A stretch of DNA of 64,000 nucleotides from JBMYZL01 sp049610385 (GCA_049610385.1 JBMYZL010000015.1:1-64000); one strand, 5' to 3'. Positions 54,754 through 64,000 are shown, counted from the first letter of the stretch. A program made the numbers and translations. Notes: a model not told the origin generated them from the letters alone.

Positions 54754-54930
54754 ATGCCTCAAGATCTTGCACCGGAAGATTTTTATTACAGTCCCGAGGG
54801 ATTCGTCGTGTTCACTGAACATTACCATTTGAAGCGAGGTCATTGTTGTCAAAGTGGCTGCAAGCACTGTCCGTATGGATTTGACAAACGAACGGGCAGA
54901 TTCACAAGAACAAAAGACACCAAGCAATGA
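54754..54930 (+). CDS. DUF5522-family small Cys-rich protein
   Basis: A 58-residue protein from ATG 54754. The motif YYSPEGFVVFTEHYHLKRG, then CCQSGCKHCPYGFD, matches DUF5522. The four cysteines could bind a metal. The start was chosen from the -7 box and from typical family length; the frame is open from 54694. Its stop overlaps the urocanase start (ATGA). The function is unknown. Confidence 0.85.
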   Translation: MPQDLAPEDFYYSPEGFVVFTEHYHLKRGHCCQSGCKHCPYGFDKRTGRFTRTKDTKQ

Positions 54931-56957
54931 ATGGGATGGCGACAATGACAGAAACCGCATTCAAAGCAGAAATACGCCAGGGTTTGGAGGGTGATTTACC
55001 GGAATTTAAGTCACGCGACATGGCGTTTTCGCATGCTCCAATTCGAAAGGACATTTTGACGGCGAAAGAGAAAGAACTTGCACTGCACAACGCACTGCGT
55101 TATTTCAGCGCGGAACACCATGAAATTTTGGCCAAGGAGTTCGCCTCCGAACTCCACGAATATGGCCGCATTTACATGTACCGATTCATGCCGTCTTACC
55201 CCATGCATGCCCGCCCGATTGAGGAATATCCGGCGCGTTGTCAGCAAGCTGCGTCAATCATGTTGATGATTCAAAACAACCTGGATCCAGCTGTGGCACA
55301 ACACCCTCAGGAGTTGATTACATATGGCGGAAACGGAGCCGTTTTCCAGAACTGGGCGCAGTATCGGTTGGTGATGCAATACCTCAGCATGATGACGGAA
55401 GAACAAACGTTGGTCATGTACAGTGGTCATCCCATGGGGCTGTTTCCGAGCCACAAAGATGCCCCTCGTGTGGTGGTGACCAATGGCATGGTCATTCCCA
55501 ACTATTCAAAGCCAGATGACTGGGAACGAATGAATGCACTGGGGGTCAGTCAATATGGTCAGATGACGGCAGGCTCTTACATGTACATTGGCCCCCAAGG
55601 AATCGTTCATGGAACCACCATCACTGTTTTGAATGCCTGTCGGTTGAAGGGCAAGGACCCCGCGGGAACACTCTTTGTGACAGCGGGTTTGGGCGGCATG
55701 AGTGGCGCTCAACCCAAGGCGGGCAATATCGCGGGGGTGGTGAGCGTGACTGCCGAGGTGAACCCGGCGGCGGCGTACAAGCGCCATGAACAAGGCTGGG
55801 TGGACCATGTGGTCACAGATTTGGGTGAGTTGACCGCTCGGGTTCGCGATTCAGTTGCAGCCAAAGAGGCGGTATCGTATGCCTATTTGGGCAATGTGGT
55901 GGAGGTGTGGGAAGCCTTCGATGATGCAGGACTGCATGTGGATTTGGGGTCGGATCAAACGTCTTTGCACAACCCGTGGGCGGGAGGTTATTATCCTGTG
56001 GGGTTGGGGTTTGAGGAGGCGAATGAGATGATGGCCAGTGATCCGGATCAATTTCGTTCTGTGGTTCAAGAATCGTTGCGTCGACATGCAGCTGCAGTGA
56101 ATCAACACACGGCAAAGGGCACGTATTTTTTCGATTACGGAAATGCCTTTCTGTTGGAGGCCTCTCGCGCAGGTGCAGACATCATGGCGGCTGATGGAGA
56201 ACAGTTCAAATACCCCAGTTATGTCCAAGACATCATGGGTCCCATGTGTTTTGATTACGGGTTTGGTCCGTTTCGTTGGGTATGCACCAGTGGGGACCCT
56301 GCCGATTTGGATTGCACAGATAACATAGCTTGCGAGGTGTTGGATGCGATGAGGTTGGAGTCTCCAGTGGAAATCCAGCAACAGATGGCAGACAACATTC
56401 GATGGATTCGGGGCGCGAAGGCCAACAAACTCGTGGTGGGCTCCCAGGCGCGCATTTTGTATGCTGATGCTGAAGGGCGAATGCGAATCGCCAAGGCCTT
56501 CAATGATGCCATTGCCGAGGGTCGTCTCAAAGGCCCTGTCGTGCTGGGCCGTGATCACCACGATGTCAGTGGAACCGATTCTCCATATCGAGAGACGTCG
56601 AACATTGATGACGGTAGTGCTTTTACAGCGGACATGGCGGTGCAGAATTTTGTAGGTGATGGTTTCCGTGGAGCAACTTGGATCAGTTTGCACAACGGCG
56701 GTGGTGTGGGCTGGGGCGAGGTCATGAATGGAGGGTTTGGAATGCTCATTGATGGTTCTGAAGACAGCGAGCGGCGATTGACTGCGATGCTTCATTGGGA
56801 TGTAAACAATGGAATTGCACGACGCAGTTGGGCTCGAAACAAAGGCGCGGAGTGGGCCATTGCAAGGGCCATGGAGCAGGAACCTCGTTTGAAGGTGACG
56901 GTTGCGCAACATGCCGATGCCAATTTGGTTCTGAAGAGTTTGAGGAGTCAAGACTGA
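54927..56957 (+). CDS. hutU: Urocanate hydratase
   Basis: A 676-residue cytosolic enzyme that hydrates urocanate to imidazolonepropionate with tightly bound NAD+, the second step of histidine breakdown. Signatures include ITYGGNGAVFQNWAQYRLVM, LYVMYSGHP-like TLVMYSGHPMGLFPS, FVTAGLGGMSGAQPKAG, FFDYGNAFLLEASRAGAD and the active-site segment DYGFGPFRWVCTSGDPADL. It is longer than the ~556-residue E. coli-type enzyme and fits the longer urocanase group. The other hut genes are not in the window. Later in-frame ATGs (54936, 54945) are possible starts. Confidence 0.95.
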   Translation: MNGMATMTETAFKAEIRQGLEGDLPEFKSRDMAFSHAPIRKDILTAKEKELALHNALRYFSAEHHEILAKEFASELHEYGRIYMYRFMPSYPMHARPIEEYPARCQQAASIMLMIQNNLDPAVAQHPQELITYGGNGAVFQNWAQYRLVMQYLSMMTEEQTLVMYSGHPMGLFPSHKDAPRVVVTNGMVIPNYSKPDDWERMNALGVSQYGQMTAGSYMYIGPQGIVHGTTITVLNACRLKGKDPAGTLFVTAGLGGMSGAQPKAGNIAGVVSVTAEVNPAAAYKRHEQGWVDHVVTDLGELTARVRDSVAAKEAVSYAYLGNVVEVWEAFDDAGLHVDLGSDQTSLHNPWAGGYYPVGLGFEEANEMMASDPDQFRSVVQESLRRHAAAVNQHTAKGTYFFDYGNAFLLEASRAGADIMAADGEQFKYPSYVQDIMGPMCFDYGFGPFRWVCTSGDPADLDCTDNIACEVLDAMRLESPVEIQQQMADNIRWIRGAKANKLVVGSQARILYADAEGRMRIAKAFNDAIAEGRLKGPVVLGRDHHDVSGTDSPYRETSNIDDGSAFTADMAVQNFVGDGFRGATWISLHNGGGVGWGEVMNGGFGMLIDGSEDSERRLTAMLHWDVNNGIARRSWARNKGAEWAIARAMEQEPRLKVTVAQHADANLVLKSLRSQD

Positions 56958-57024
56958 AGTGTCCACAACAGAAACGAAGAAAACGTTTTAACATGAATTT
57001 CGTTTCCTTCGGGTTTGCTTGTGC

Positions 57025-57032
57025 TACCTTTG
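57025..57032 (+). promoter_or_regulatory. -7 box of the TetR-efflux operon
   Basis: TACCTTTG matches TAnnTTTG, 28 bases before GTG 57061. The following GCGGTCC resembles the tRNA promoters. A palindromic operator was not found by eye. Confidence 0.55.
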
Positions 57033-57060
57033 CGGTCCAATTTTGAAAGGAAGGACTGGA

Positions 57061-57711
57061 GTGGACATCAATGCCCTTGAAAAAAACGAACGTCAAGCAC
57101 CTGAAAGAGTGCTACTGGGTGCGGTGAAATTGTTCATGCGTGCTGGCATCAAGTCGGTGAACATGGATGATGTGTCGAGGGAATTGGCTGTTTCGAAAAA
57201 GACCTTGTACAAACATGTCAAGGACAAGCGGGATTTGGTCCACCAATGCCTACAATACCAAATCCAGGCCAACCGCGAGATGTTGCAAGCCGTGGCAAAA
57301 GTGGAGGGCAATGCGATTGACCGGCATTTTGTGATGTTGCGGCACATACGTACCATGTTGCAAGAGATTCATCCCAGCGTACTCTTCGATCTCGAGAAGT
57401 ATTACCCAGAGGCCCATTTGATGATGTCCCAGGCGCGCGAGCAAATGATTTTTGAGACCATGTCAAGAAACCTTGACCGCGGCCAAACGGAGGGATTGTA
57501 TCGGAAAGACTGTGATCCTACTCTGGTGACAAGATTCTTGGTGGCCATCACTTCAGCTGTGTTTCGTTCGGACACCTTGAATGCCACGGGTCGGTCCATT
57601 CTGGACTTGCAAGTGGATGCATTTGCGTATCACATCCGGGGCATTGCCTCGGCAAAAGGATTGGAATACATCGAATGGAAACTCCAAAACGAACCTCCCG
57701 CCGTCTCATGA
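57061..57711 (+). CDS. TetR/AcrR-family regulator of the efflux operon
   Basis: A 216-residue regulator. I chose GTG 57061 because the SD-like AAAGGAAGG lies 5-13 bases upstream and the open frame before it overlaps the -7 box. The helix-turn-helix region is APERVLLGAVKLFMRAGIK, NMDDVSRELAVSKKTLYKHV and KDKRDLV. The rest is a helical ligand domain. Its stop overlaps the tolC-like start (ATGA), so it should control its own operon, most likely as a repressor released by an efflux substrate. Confidence 0.9.
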   Translation: MDINALEKNERQAPERVLLGAVKLFMRAGIKSVNMDDVSRELAVSKKTLYKHVKDKRDLVHQCLQYQIQANREMLQAVAKVEGNAIDRHFVMLRHIRTMLQEIHPSVLFDLEKYYPEAHLMMSQAREQMIFETMSRNLDRGQTEGLYRKDCDPTLVTRFLVAITSAVFRSDTLNATGRSILDLQVDAFAYHIRGIASAKGLEYIEWKLQNEPPAVS

Positions 57712-59153
57712 ACTCATGGAATTCAAAGGCCAAGTCCATTTGGGCATTCGGCGCGATTGGGCTGATGGCCATTTCTGGTGCTCAGTCCCAATCCCCATTG
57801 TCAACAACCCACACCTTGACCTTGGCGGAGGCCCAAACCCTTGCCCTTGAAAATGCCTACGCCATTCAATATGCCCGATTGGACCAAGAAAAGGCTCGTC
57901 GAGATGTCAAGGAGTTGACCGCATCGGGGTTGCCACAGTTGAACTTGATTGCGGATTACAGCCAGTTCATTGACATCCCCACACAAGTGGTTCCTGCAGA
58001 TGCATTTGGGTTTCCGGATTATTTGACGGAGTTTCTGGGTGGCGTGGCCCAAGCGACAGGGGTTCCGCTCAATGCACCGGCCCCGGACCCATCGGGCCTC
58101 AGTGAGTTGCAATTCGGAAATGAGCACACGGCGAATGTGGGTGTGCAGGCGAGCCAACTGATTTTCAGCGGGTCTTATTTCGTGGGTTTGCAAGCGGCTC
58201 GATTGTTTGCAGAGTCCCGTGCGCAAGCGGTGGAGAGAACAGCTGATGAGGTGCGCAAAACCGTGGCTGAAGCTTACCATGCAGTTTGTGCAGCGCAATT
58301 GAATGCGGAGATGCTTTCTGAAATGAAGTTGACCCTTGTTGAGCAGTTGGTGGAGACGCAGGCATTGCAACAAGCGGGTTTCCTCGATGCCACGGCTGCA
58401 GATCAAATGGCGTTGGCGGTGAAAGACCTGGAACAACAGGCGGCCTATGCGGCGTCTCAAGTTGTGCTTTTGAAGGCGGTATTGGCCTTTCAAATGGGAT
58501 TGCCACCGACGGATTCAATCGCATTGACCCAAGATCTGGCCTCGCTTTCTGCCGAAATGGGTGGTGCTGAACTGTTGAGCCAGCCATTCAACCCCATGGC
58601 ATTGCCGGGGTTGAGAGAGCAGCAAGCTTTGGTAGAACTCGCGGGTCTGGATGTTCAAAACCGAAAAGCTGAAGGCTTGCCGCAAATCGCTGCATTCTAC
58701 AATTTCCAACAAAACGCCCAAAGATCGGCTTGGGATTTTTTCGATCCCGATGGCTCTTGGTATGATGTACAACTCTGGGGAGTCAACTTTTCCATGCCAT
58801 TGTGGAACAGTTTCGGGGGAAAGCAGCGTGTGGAGAAGGCCCAAATCGAGCATGACCGTGCCCGAATTGGATACGAGCAGATGGAACACGCCGCCAACTT
58901 GGAATTTCTGGCCGCGCAAGATGAATACCGGAATGCCAAGGCCCAGGAGCAAAATCGCGAAGAAGCTTTGGAGTTGGCACAGCGCATTTACAATCGCATT
59001 GAAACCGGATACGGCGAAGGTGTCAATTCAAGTTTTGAGCTGGCTGATGCTCGCAACCGTTTGATTGAAGCCAAGGGCGGTTTCATTGCCGCTCAAATGA
59101 ATTGTTTGAATGCCCGCGTCCGTTTGCAGGCCGCACTATCTGACTTTGAATGA
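57708..59153 (+). CDS. TolC-family outer membrane efflux protein
   Basis: A 481-residue outer-membrane channel. The signal peptide ends near SGAQSQ. Two OEP repeats are visible: the first from LTLAEAQTLALENAYAIQYA, the second from PGLREQQALVELAGLDVQNR with WGVNFSMPLWNSFGGKQRVE and ETGYGEGVNSSFELADARN. Long helical stretches form the periplasmic barrel. It provides the exit duct for the RND pump encoded downstream. Start ATG 57708 overlaps the tetR stop. Confidence 0.94.
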   Translation: MNSWNSKAKSIWAFGAIGLMAISGAQSQSPLSTTHTLTLAEAQTLALENAYAIQYARLDQEKARRDVKELTASGLPQLNLIADYSQFIDIPTQVVPADAFGFPDYLTEFLGGVAQATGVPLNAPAPDPSGLSELQFGNEHTANVGVQASQLIFSGSYFVGLQAARLFAESRAQAVERTADEVRKTVAEAYHAVCAAQLNAEMLSEMKLTLVEQLVETQALQQAGFLDATAADQMALAVKDLEQQAAYAASQVVLLKAVLAFQMGLPPTDSIALTQDLASLSAEMGGAELLSQPFNPMALPGLREQQALVELAGLDVQNRKAEGLPQIAAFYNFQQNAQRSAWDFFDPDGSWYDVQLWGVNFSMPLWNSFGGKQRVEKAQIEHDRARIGYEQMEHAANLEFLAAQDEYRNAKAQEQNREEALELAQRIYNRIETGYGEGVNSSFELADARNRLIEAKGGFIAAQMNCLNARVRLQAALSDFE

Positions 59154-60232
59154 CCACATCTCATTTTGACAACATGAAGACCCATTTCTTCACTTTTTTA
59201 AGGGCAATTGCATGGCTGTGCCTTCCCATTTTGTTGGCTTCTTGCGGCGGTGATCCGGCGGTTGACGAGGCAGCCGAGAATGCAGCGGGCCGCGATGATC
59301 GCATTGGTGTGACTGTGCAGCCTGTAAACCCTGAGCGTTTTGTGCATTCCTTTTCGGTTCAAGGCAATGTAGAAACGGACAAGAACGCGACGGTGACTGC
59401 GGAGTTTGGTGGCAGCGTAGATGAGATTTTTGTGCGGGAAGGTCAGCGCGTGATTGAAGGAACTCCTTTGCTGCACGTGAATACGGAGGTTTTGGAACGA
59501 TCCCTTGAGGAAATCCGCACACAACTGGGCCTGGCTGAGGACTTGTTTGCGAGGCAAGAACGTTTGTGGAAACAGGAAATCGGAAGTGAAGTGGAGTTCT
59601 TGCAAGCACGAACACAAGTGGAGGCGCTTCGAAACAGCCAGGCCACAATGTTGGCCCAAATGGACATGGCAGTGGTGCGCGCACCCTTCAGTGGCATCGT
59701 GGATCGAATTTTTGTCAAAACTGGGGAAATGGGGATGCCGGGGATGCCTGTGGCCCGGGTGATTGATCTCGATGACATGTATGTGCGTGCCATGGTGAGC
59801 GATCATTATGCGGGTCGTGTGTCCGAAGGGATGCCCGCTCAGGTGATTGTGAGCCGCGTGGACACGGTCAAGACGAAAGTGGGTCGTGTGGGCCAATTCA
59901 TCAATCCAGCGAACAGATCGATTGAGGTGACCTTACCGCTGCCGAAAGGCACTGCATTTTTGCCCAACATGTTCGCCAGCGTTCAATTGCAGGATGTCGC
60001 TGTGGACAGCGCAGTGGTGGTTCGAAGCGCGTTGATTCAACAAGATGTGGAAGGCAAAAGCTTTGTTTACGTTGCCCGCGGAGGTGAAGCCCACAAAGCG
60101 GTGGTGAATGTCAAAATGGGCAGTGGTGACGAGATGTGGGTGGCGTCAGGTTTGGCTTTTGGAGACCAAATCATCGACAAAGGATCTTCCCGTGTGACGG
60201 ACGGTGAACCCATTCGAATCCTCAATCCCTAA
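59150..60232 (+). CDS. RND efflux periplasmic adaptor lipoprotein (HlyD/AcrA family)
   Basis: A 360-residue membrane-fusion protein. The lipobox is LLASC with the cysteine at residue 32 (24 if ATG 59174 is used). The lipoyl-like halves are GGSVDEIFVREGQRVIEG and VVRAPFSGIVDRIFVKTGEM, separated by an alpha-hairpin (~110-165). Beta-barrel and membrane-proximal domains follow. It links the TolC-like duct with the RND pump. It overlaps tolC by 4 bases and the pump gene follows after 6 bases. Confidence 0.94.
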   Translation: MTTSHFDNMKTHFFTFLRAIAWLCLPILLASCGGDPAVDEAAENAAGRDDRIGVTVQPVNPERFVHSFSVQGNVETDKNATVTAEFGGSVDEIFVREGQRVIEGTPLLHVNTEVLERSLEEIRTQLGLAEDLFARQERLWKQEIGSEVEFLQARTQVEALRNSQATMLAQMDMAVVRAPFSGIVDRIFVKTGEMGMPGMPVARVIDLDDMYVRAMVSDHYAGRVSEGMPAQVIVSRVDTVKTKVGRVGQFINPANRSIEVTLPLPKGTAFLPNMFASVQLQDVAVDSAVVVRSALIQQDVEGKSFVYVARGGEAHKAVVNVKMGSGDEMWVASGLAFGDQIIDKGSSRVTDGEPIRILNP

Positions 60233-60238
60233 TTTCCC

Positions 60239-63200
60239 ATGGAACAAGAGCAAGCCCCTTTGGGTGGGAAGCAGCGGGAATTTGGGCTGACCACCTGGAG
60301 CATCGAGAACCGGACGACGGTTTTTGTGCTTATTGCCATCATCACCTTCAGCGGAATTTACAGTTATCTCACGGTTCCGAAGGAGAGTTTCCCAGATGTG
60401 GTTGTGCCCGAGGTGTACATCGGGACGGCTTATCCTGGCAACAGCCCTGTGAACATAGAGAAGCTGATCACCCGGCCATTGGAAAAGGAGATCAACACCA
60501 TCACAGGCATCGATGAAATCACGTCCACCTCTGTTCAGGGTTACAGTGCTGTGGATGTCAAGTTCAATTTTAGTGTGGAGCCGTCAGAGGCCTTGCGCAA
60601 GGTCAAGGACGCTGTGGACAAAGTGAAAGCGGACCCGGACTTCCCAGACGACTTACCGGCGGAGCCCAATGTGTTTGAGCTCAACTTTTCGGAGTTGCTG
60701 CCCGTGATGAATGTGAATTTGTCTGGCGATTATAGCCTCGATGATTTGAAGCTTTATGCAGAATACCTCGAGGATGAAATCGAGGAACTGCCGGAGATCA
60801 GCAAAGTGGACATTCGGGGCGTGATGGACAAAGAGGTGGAAATCATCGTCGACAACCTGCGGGCCGAGGCGATGCAAGTCAGTTTCAATGACATTTCTGG
60901 TGCCATTGCCCAAGAAAATGTAACGGTTTCAGGGGGTGATTTGCTGGTGGACAATGCCCGCAGGACAGTTCAAGTGGTCGGTGATTTCACTTCCATGGAG
61001 GAAATTGCGGGCGTCATCGTTAAATCGGAGAAAGGGGCTCCAGTGTATCTCCGCGATGTGGCTGAAGTCCATTTTGTGGAGAAGGAAAAAGAAAGTTATG
61101 CCCGGGAATATGGCAATCCGGTGGTGACCTTGGATGTGATCAAAAGAGCGGGAGAGAATCTCATTGAGGCGTCCAATGGAATCAATGCAATCATTGAAAA
61201 GGCCCAAGAGGACATGTTGCCACGCAACCTCAATGTGTCCATCACAAATGACCAATCGGATCAAGTTCGAACCCAAGTCGATGAACTTCAGAATTCGATC
61301 ATTTTTGGGGTACTGCTCGTTGTGGGTGTGCTGTTGTTTTTCCTGGGCCTGCGCAATGCACTTTTTGTGGGGGTGGCCATTCCCTTGTCCATGTTCATGG
61401 CTTTCATGGTATTGAATGCCTTCGGTGTGACGTTCAATGTTATGGTGTTGTTCTCGTTGGTTTTGGCTTTGGGCATGTTGGTGGACAATGGCATTGTGGT
61501 GGTGGAGAATGTGTATCGATTGATGGATGAAGGCATGCCGCCGCTGAAAGCCGCCCGCTTCGGGGTTGGAGAAGTTGCATGGCCCATCATTGCTTCAACA
61601 GCGACGACGTTGGCAGCGTTTTTGCCTCTCGCCGTATGGCCAGGCTTGATCGGCGAGTTCATGAAGTATTTGCCGATCACATTGATTGTCGTGCTTTCTT
61701 CCTCGTTGTTTGTGGCTTTGGTCATCAATCCGGTGTTGACCTCCATTTTCATGAAGGTCGGCGAGGAGCGAGTGAATCGCCGTCGGGCTTGGCTGGTCTC
61801 CGGGGTTTTGATTTTCATTGGATTGGCTTTTTTGTTTTTTGGGGCGACTGGCATGGGAAATGTGTTGCTTATCGCGGGCACCTTGACTCTGCTGAATATG
61901 CACTTGTTGTACCCTGCCACGCGGTTGTTCCAAAACCGTTTTCTCCCTTGGTTGGAGCGGGCATACGAAGCTTTCCTTCGTTATGCGTTAGCGGGTTGGA
62001 AGCCGTGGGTTTTCTTTTTTGGTACGGCGATGTTGTTCTTGGTTTCCGTTGTCCTTTTGGGCTCCTTCCCCCCCAAGGTGGAGTTTTTCCCATCCAATGA
62101 ACCCCAGTTTTTGAATGTCTTCATCACCAAACCCATTGGAACTGATTTGGAGGAGACCAATCGCGTGGCAAAAGACATTGAGGGCATCATTTTCGACTTT
62201 GTGGAAGAGGACCGTTGGAAACGACCTCATCCGGAGACTGGAGAATTGGAAAGTTTCATGGTCAATTCCATCATTGGCCAAGTGGGCAACGGAACCAGCG
62301 ACCCGAATGAAGGTCCTGATTTGGGCAATACCCCCCACAAGGCCCGGATTTCCATCAACTTTGTAAAGTTTCAAGAACGTCGAGGGCTGTCTTCGAAAGA
62401 GATGCTCTCCGAATTGCGGGATCGGTTGCGAGGTTATCCCGATGCGGAAGTGATTGTCACCAAGAATTCAGATGGTCCACCGCAAGGTGCCCCGATCAAC
62501 ATTGAAGTTCGTGGTGAGGATTACGACCAGGTTTTGGCGACGGCGACGTCGCTTCGAAAATATCTTCGTGATCGCGACTTCGAAGGGGTAGAGGAATTGA
62601 AAATCGATGTGGACAAGCGCAAGCCCGAATTGCCCATTACCATTGATCGCGAGAAAGCCCGACACTACGGTTTGTCGACCCAGAACATTGGCTATACCAT
62701 TCGAACGGCATTGTTTGGTCGAGAGGTAAGCACTTACAAGGACGGCGAAGACGACTATCCCATCAACATTCGATTTCCGAAAGAAGTCCGCAACAATGTT
62801 GACGCCTTGATGAATCAAAAAATCATCTTCCGAAGTGCATCAGATGGTCAAATCAAGGAGGTGCCGATTTCCGCGGTTGCACAGGCTGATCGCAGCACCA
62901 CTTTCAGCAGTGTCAAACGGAAGGACTTGGATCGTGTGGTGACCGTCAGTTCCAATGTTTTGGAAGGGGCAAATGCGAACCAAATTGTTGCCAACATGAA
63001 GGAGGCATTGGAACGAGAATTCACAGCGCCTTCAGGTGTAGATTTTGACTTCACGGGTCAACAGGAGGAACAGGAAAAGGAATTGGCCTTCCTGTCCAGG
63101 GCCTTGTTGATTGCCTTGTTTCTCATCATTCTGATCATTGTGACGCAATTCAACAGCATCACAACGCCTTTCATCATTGGGTTCAGTGTCTTTTTCAGTT

Positions 63201-63694
63201 TGATTGGTGTCTTGCTGGGGCTTGTGATTTTCCAAATGGATTTTGTCATCATCATGACCATGATAGGCATCATTTCCCTCGCAGGGGTGGTGGTGAACAA
63301 TGCCATCGTTTTGATTGATTATACCGATTTGATTCGTGCGAGAAAAAGAGAAGAATTGGATGTGAGTCAATCGCTGCCGTTTTCCGAAGTGGTCGAATCC
63401 ATTGTCTTGGGTGGCAAGACGCGTTTGAGACCGGTGTTGTTAACGGCCATCACAACTGTGCTTGGGTTGCTGCCGTTGGCCATTGGTTTCAACATTGATT
63501 TTGTCTCGCTTGTCACCGAGTATGACCCTCGCATTTACATCGGTGGAGACAACAATGTGTTTTGGAAGCCCATGAGTTGGGCAATCATATATGGCCTCAC
63601 TTTTGCGACGTTTCTGACCTTGGTGATTGTTCCAGTGATGTACTGGTGGATCAACAGAATGGTCTACAAATACGGAAAGAAATTGCCGGTTTGA
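60239..63694 (+). CDS. RND-family efflux permease
   Basis: A 1151-residue inner-membrane proton-driven pump. Twelve transmembrane helices and two large periplasmic loops are expected. Signatures: TVPKESFPDVVVPEVYIGTA at the start of the first loop, LALGMLVDNGIVVVENVYRL in helix 4, and MIGIISLAGVVVNNAIVLID in helices 10-11. In helix 4 only the first Asp of the AcrB pair (VDD) is kept (VDN), a form I recall as common in Bacteroidota. It is ~100 residues longer than AcrB, with extra sequence in the second periplasmic loop. The substrate is unknown (drug, bile-type or lipid). Confidence 0.95.
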   Translation: MEQEQAPLGGKQREFGLTTWSIENRTTVFVLIAIITFSGIYSYLTVPKESFPDVVVPEVYIGTAYPGNSPVNIEKLITRPLEKEINTITGIDEITSTSVQGYSAVDVKFNFSVEPSEALRKVKDAVDKVKADPDFPDDLPAEPNVFELNFSELLPVMNVNLSGDYSLDDLKLYAEYLEDEIEELPEISKVDIRGVMDKEVEIIVDNLRAEAMQVSFNDISGAIAQENVTVSGGDLLVDNARRTVQVVGDFTSMEEIAGVIVKSEKGAPVYLRDVAEVHFVEKEKESYAREYGNPVVTLDVIKRAGENLIEASNGINAIIEKAQEDMLPRNLNVSITNDQSDQVRTQVDELQNSIIFGVLLVVGVLLFFLGLRNALFVGVAIPLSMFMAFMVLNAFGVTFNVMVLFSLVLALGMLVDNGIVVVENVYRLMDEGMPPLKAARFGVGEVAWPIIASTATTLAAFLPLAVWPGLIGEFMKYLPITLIVVLSSSLFVALVINPVLTSIFMKVGEERVNRRRAWLVSGVLIFIGLAFLFFGATGMGNVLLIAGTLTLLNMHLLYPATRLFQNRFLPWLERAYEAFLRYALAGWKPWVFFFGTAMLFLVSVVLLGSFPPKVEFFPSNEPQFLNVFITKPIGTDLEETNRVAKDIEGIIFDFVEEDRWKRPHPETGELESFMVNSIIGQVGNGTSDPNEGPDLGNTPHKARISINFVKFQERRGLSSKEMLSELRDRLRGYPDAEVIVTKNSDGPPQGAPINIEVRGEDYDQVLATATSLRKYLRDRDFEGVEELKIDVDKRKPELPITIDREKARHYGLSTQNIGYTIRTALFGREVSTYKDGEDDYPINIRFPKEVRNNVDALMNQKIIFRSASDGQIKEVPISAVAQADRSTTFSSVKRKDLDRVVTVSSNVLEGANANQIVANMKEALEREFTAPSGVDFDFTGQQEEQEKELAFLSRALLIALFLIILIIVTQFNSITTPFIIGFSVFFSLIGVLLGLVIFQMDFVIIMTMIGIISLAGVVVNNAIVLIDYTDLIRARKREELDVSQSLPFSEVVESIVLGGKTRLRPVLLTAITTVLGLLPLAIGFNIDFVSLVTEYDPRIYIGGDNNVFWKPMSWAIIYGLTFATFLTLVIVPVMYWWINRMVYKYGKKLPV

Positions 63695-63710
63695 ATGGAA
63701 TCACATTCAC

Positions 63711-63728
63711 AAAAGGGGATCCCCATTT
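63711..63728 (+). terminator. Weak hairpin after the RND gene
   Basis: AAAAGGGGATCCCCATTT is a near-perfect inverted repeat 16 bases after the RND stop and ends in TTT. It is a modest terminator candidate. The rest of 63695-63796 holds nothing recognisable. Confidence 0.35.
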
Positions 63729-63796
63729 GAATGATGTTCCGATCACAATCAAGTCGAGGCTCGTGGAATCCAGATAGAAACAAGAGGCAGAGCGAA

Positions 63797-64000
63797 TCAA
63801 TCACCGACTTGCAGCCGTCGAACCCGGGGCGAAATGCGGCACAGAATTTCATAGGGAAGGGTCTGTGCCGCGGCAGCAAGTTCCTCAATAGAGGGTTGGT
63901 CTCCGAAAAGGGTCACCTCATCACCTACACGAACCTTTTTGATGTTCGTGATGTCCACCGTGGTCATGTCCATGTTGACCCGGCCGACCACCTGAGCCGG
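63797..64000 (-). CDS. alr: Alanine racemase, C-terminal part (partial)
   Basis: The frame is open from the right edge of the window to the stop at 63797, 67 codons. The visible C-terminus (VGRVNMDMTTVDIT, VGDEVTLFGDQPS, LPYEILCRISPRVRRLQV) is the alanine racemase beta domain. VNMDMTTVD contains the conserved Met-Asp of the active site entrance. In many Bacteroidota this domain is the C-terminal half of a MurF-Alr fusion, which cannot be judged here because the 5' end is outside the window. Confidence 0.93.
   Translation of the reverse strand, partial: PAQVVGRVNMDMTTVDITNIKKVRVGDEVTLFGDQPSIEELAAAAQTLPYEILCRISPRVRRLQVGD

Noticed and set aside
60239..63694. Loss of function in the RND pump because the Asp pair VDD is VDN
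   Set aside because: I recall this form as frequent in Bacteroidota RND permeases, and all other signatures are intact.

Overview
The window looks like chromosomal DNA of a Bacteroidota bacterium, most likely a marine or free-living member of Flavobacteriales. The reasons are a SusC/RagA porin, several type IX secretion (T9SS) parts and substrates (PorW/SprE-like lipoprotein, PorP/SprF, a gliding-motility-associated C-terminal domain, 'PNP' sorting tails), a bactofilin gene next to an ATP synthase cluster that lacks atpD/atpC, long-form PurF, DUF4175 and DUF5522 proteins, and many Bacteroidota-type TAnnTTTG promoter boxes. No phage, insertion sequence or CRISPR array was seen.

Layout. 1-2.6 kb: 5' part of a susC-like gene (minus strand). 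2.7-13.0 kb: a long minus-strand cluster, reading porW/sprE-like, bactofilin, atpZ, a small membrane protein, atpB-E-F-H-A-G and an NtrY-like histidine kinase. 13.1-15.2 kb: M23 peptidase, PfkB kinase, tRNA-Asn. 15.3-17.1 kb: an AlkB-type monooxygenase with an overlapping TetR regulator. 17.1-23.5 kb: minus-strand operon of a MORN/YwqK-repeat secreted protein, a multi-PAS histidine kinase, a LytTR response regulator and peptidase T. 23.5-23.9 kb: an AT-rich 400-base spacer with DnaA-box-like sites. 23.9-25.9 kb: one open frame joining ribose-5-phosphate isomerase B to an M28 aminopeptidase. 25.9-34.8 kb: TlpA-like lipoprotein and an ALDH7-type aldehyde dehydrogenase, then mnmG, ybeY, an RsbW-like kinase and a DUF4175 protein (minus strand).

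34.9-40.0 kb: two convergent secreted proteins, a lamin-tail/OB/PKD T9SS substrate and an endonuclease/exonuclease/phosphatase with a dockerin-like tail. 40.0-46.1 kb: EamA transporter, hemW, then an operon of a biotin carrier protein, a T9SS substrate, PorP/SprF and a histidine kinase. 46.1-48.6 kb: glycosyltransferase, sulfotransferase, glycosyltransferase. 48.6-54.6 kb: typA, tRNA-Leu, a T9SS-tail protein, purF and an ACC-deaminase-like enzyme. 54.7-57.0 kb: DUF5522 and urocanase. 57.0-63.7 kb: a TetR-controlled TolC/HlyD/RND efflux operon. The window ends in the 3' part of alanine racemase.

Many genes overlap by 1-4 bases (ATGA, GTGA, TGATG), so translational coupling is the rule. The themes are energy generation linked by position to cell-surface secretion, secreted nuclease and peptidase functions, glycan decoration and efflux. 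The items most worth a second look are the RpiB-M28 in-frame joint, the histidine-rich extension on ATP synthase subunit a, a set of -7 boxes sitting almost on the start codons, and the candidate origin-like spacer.
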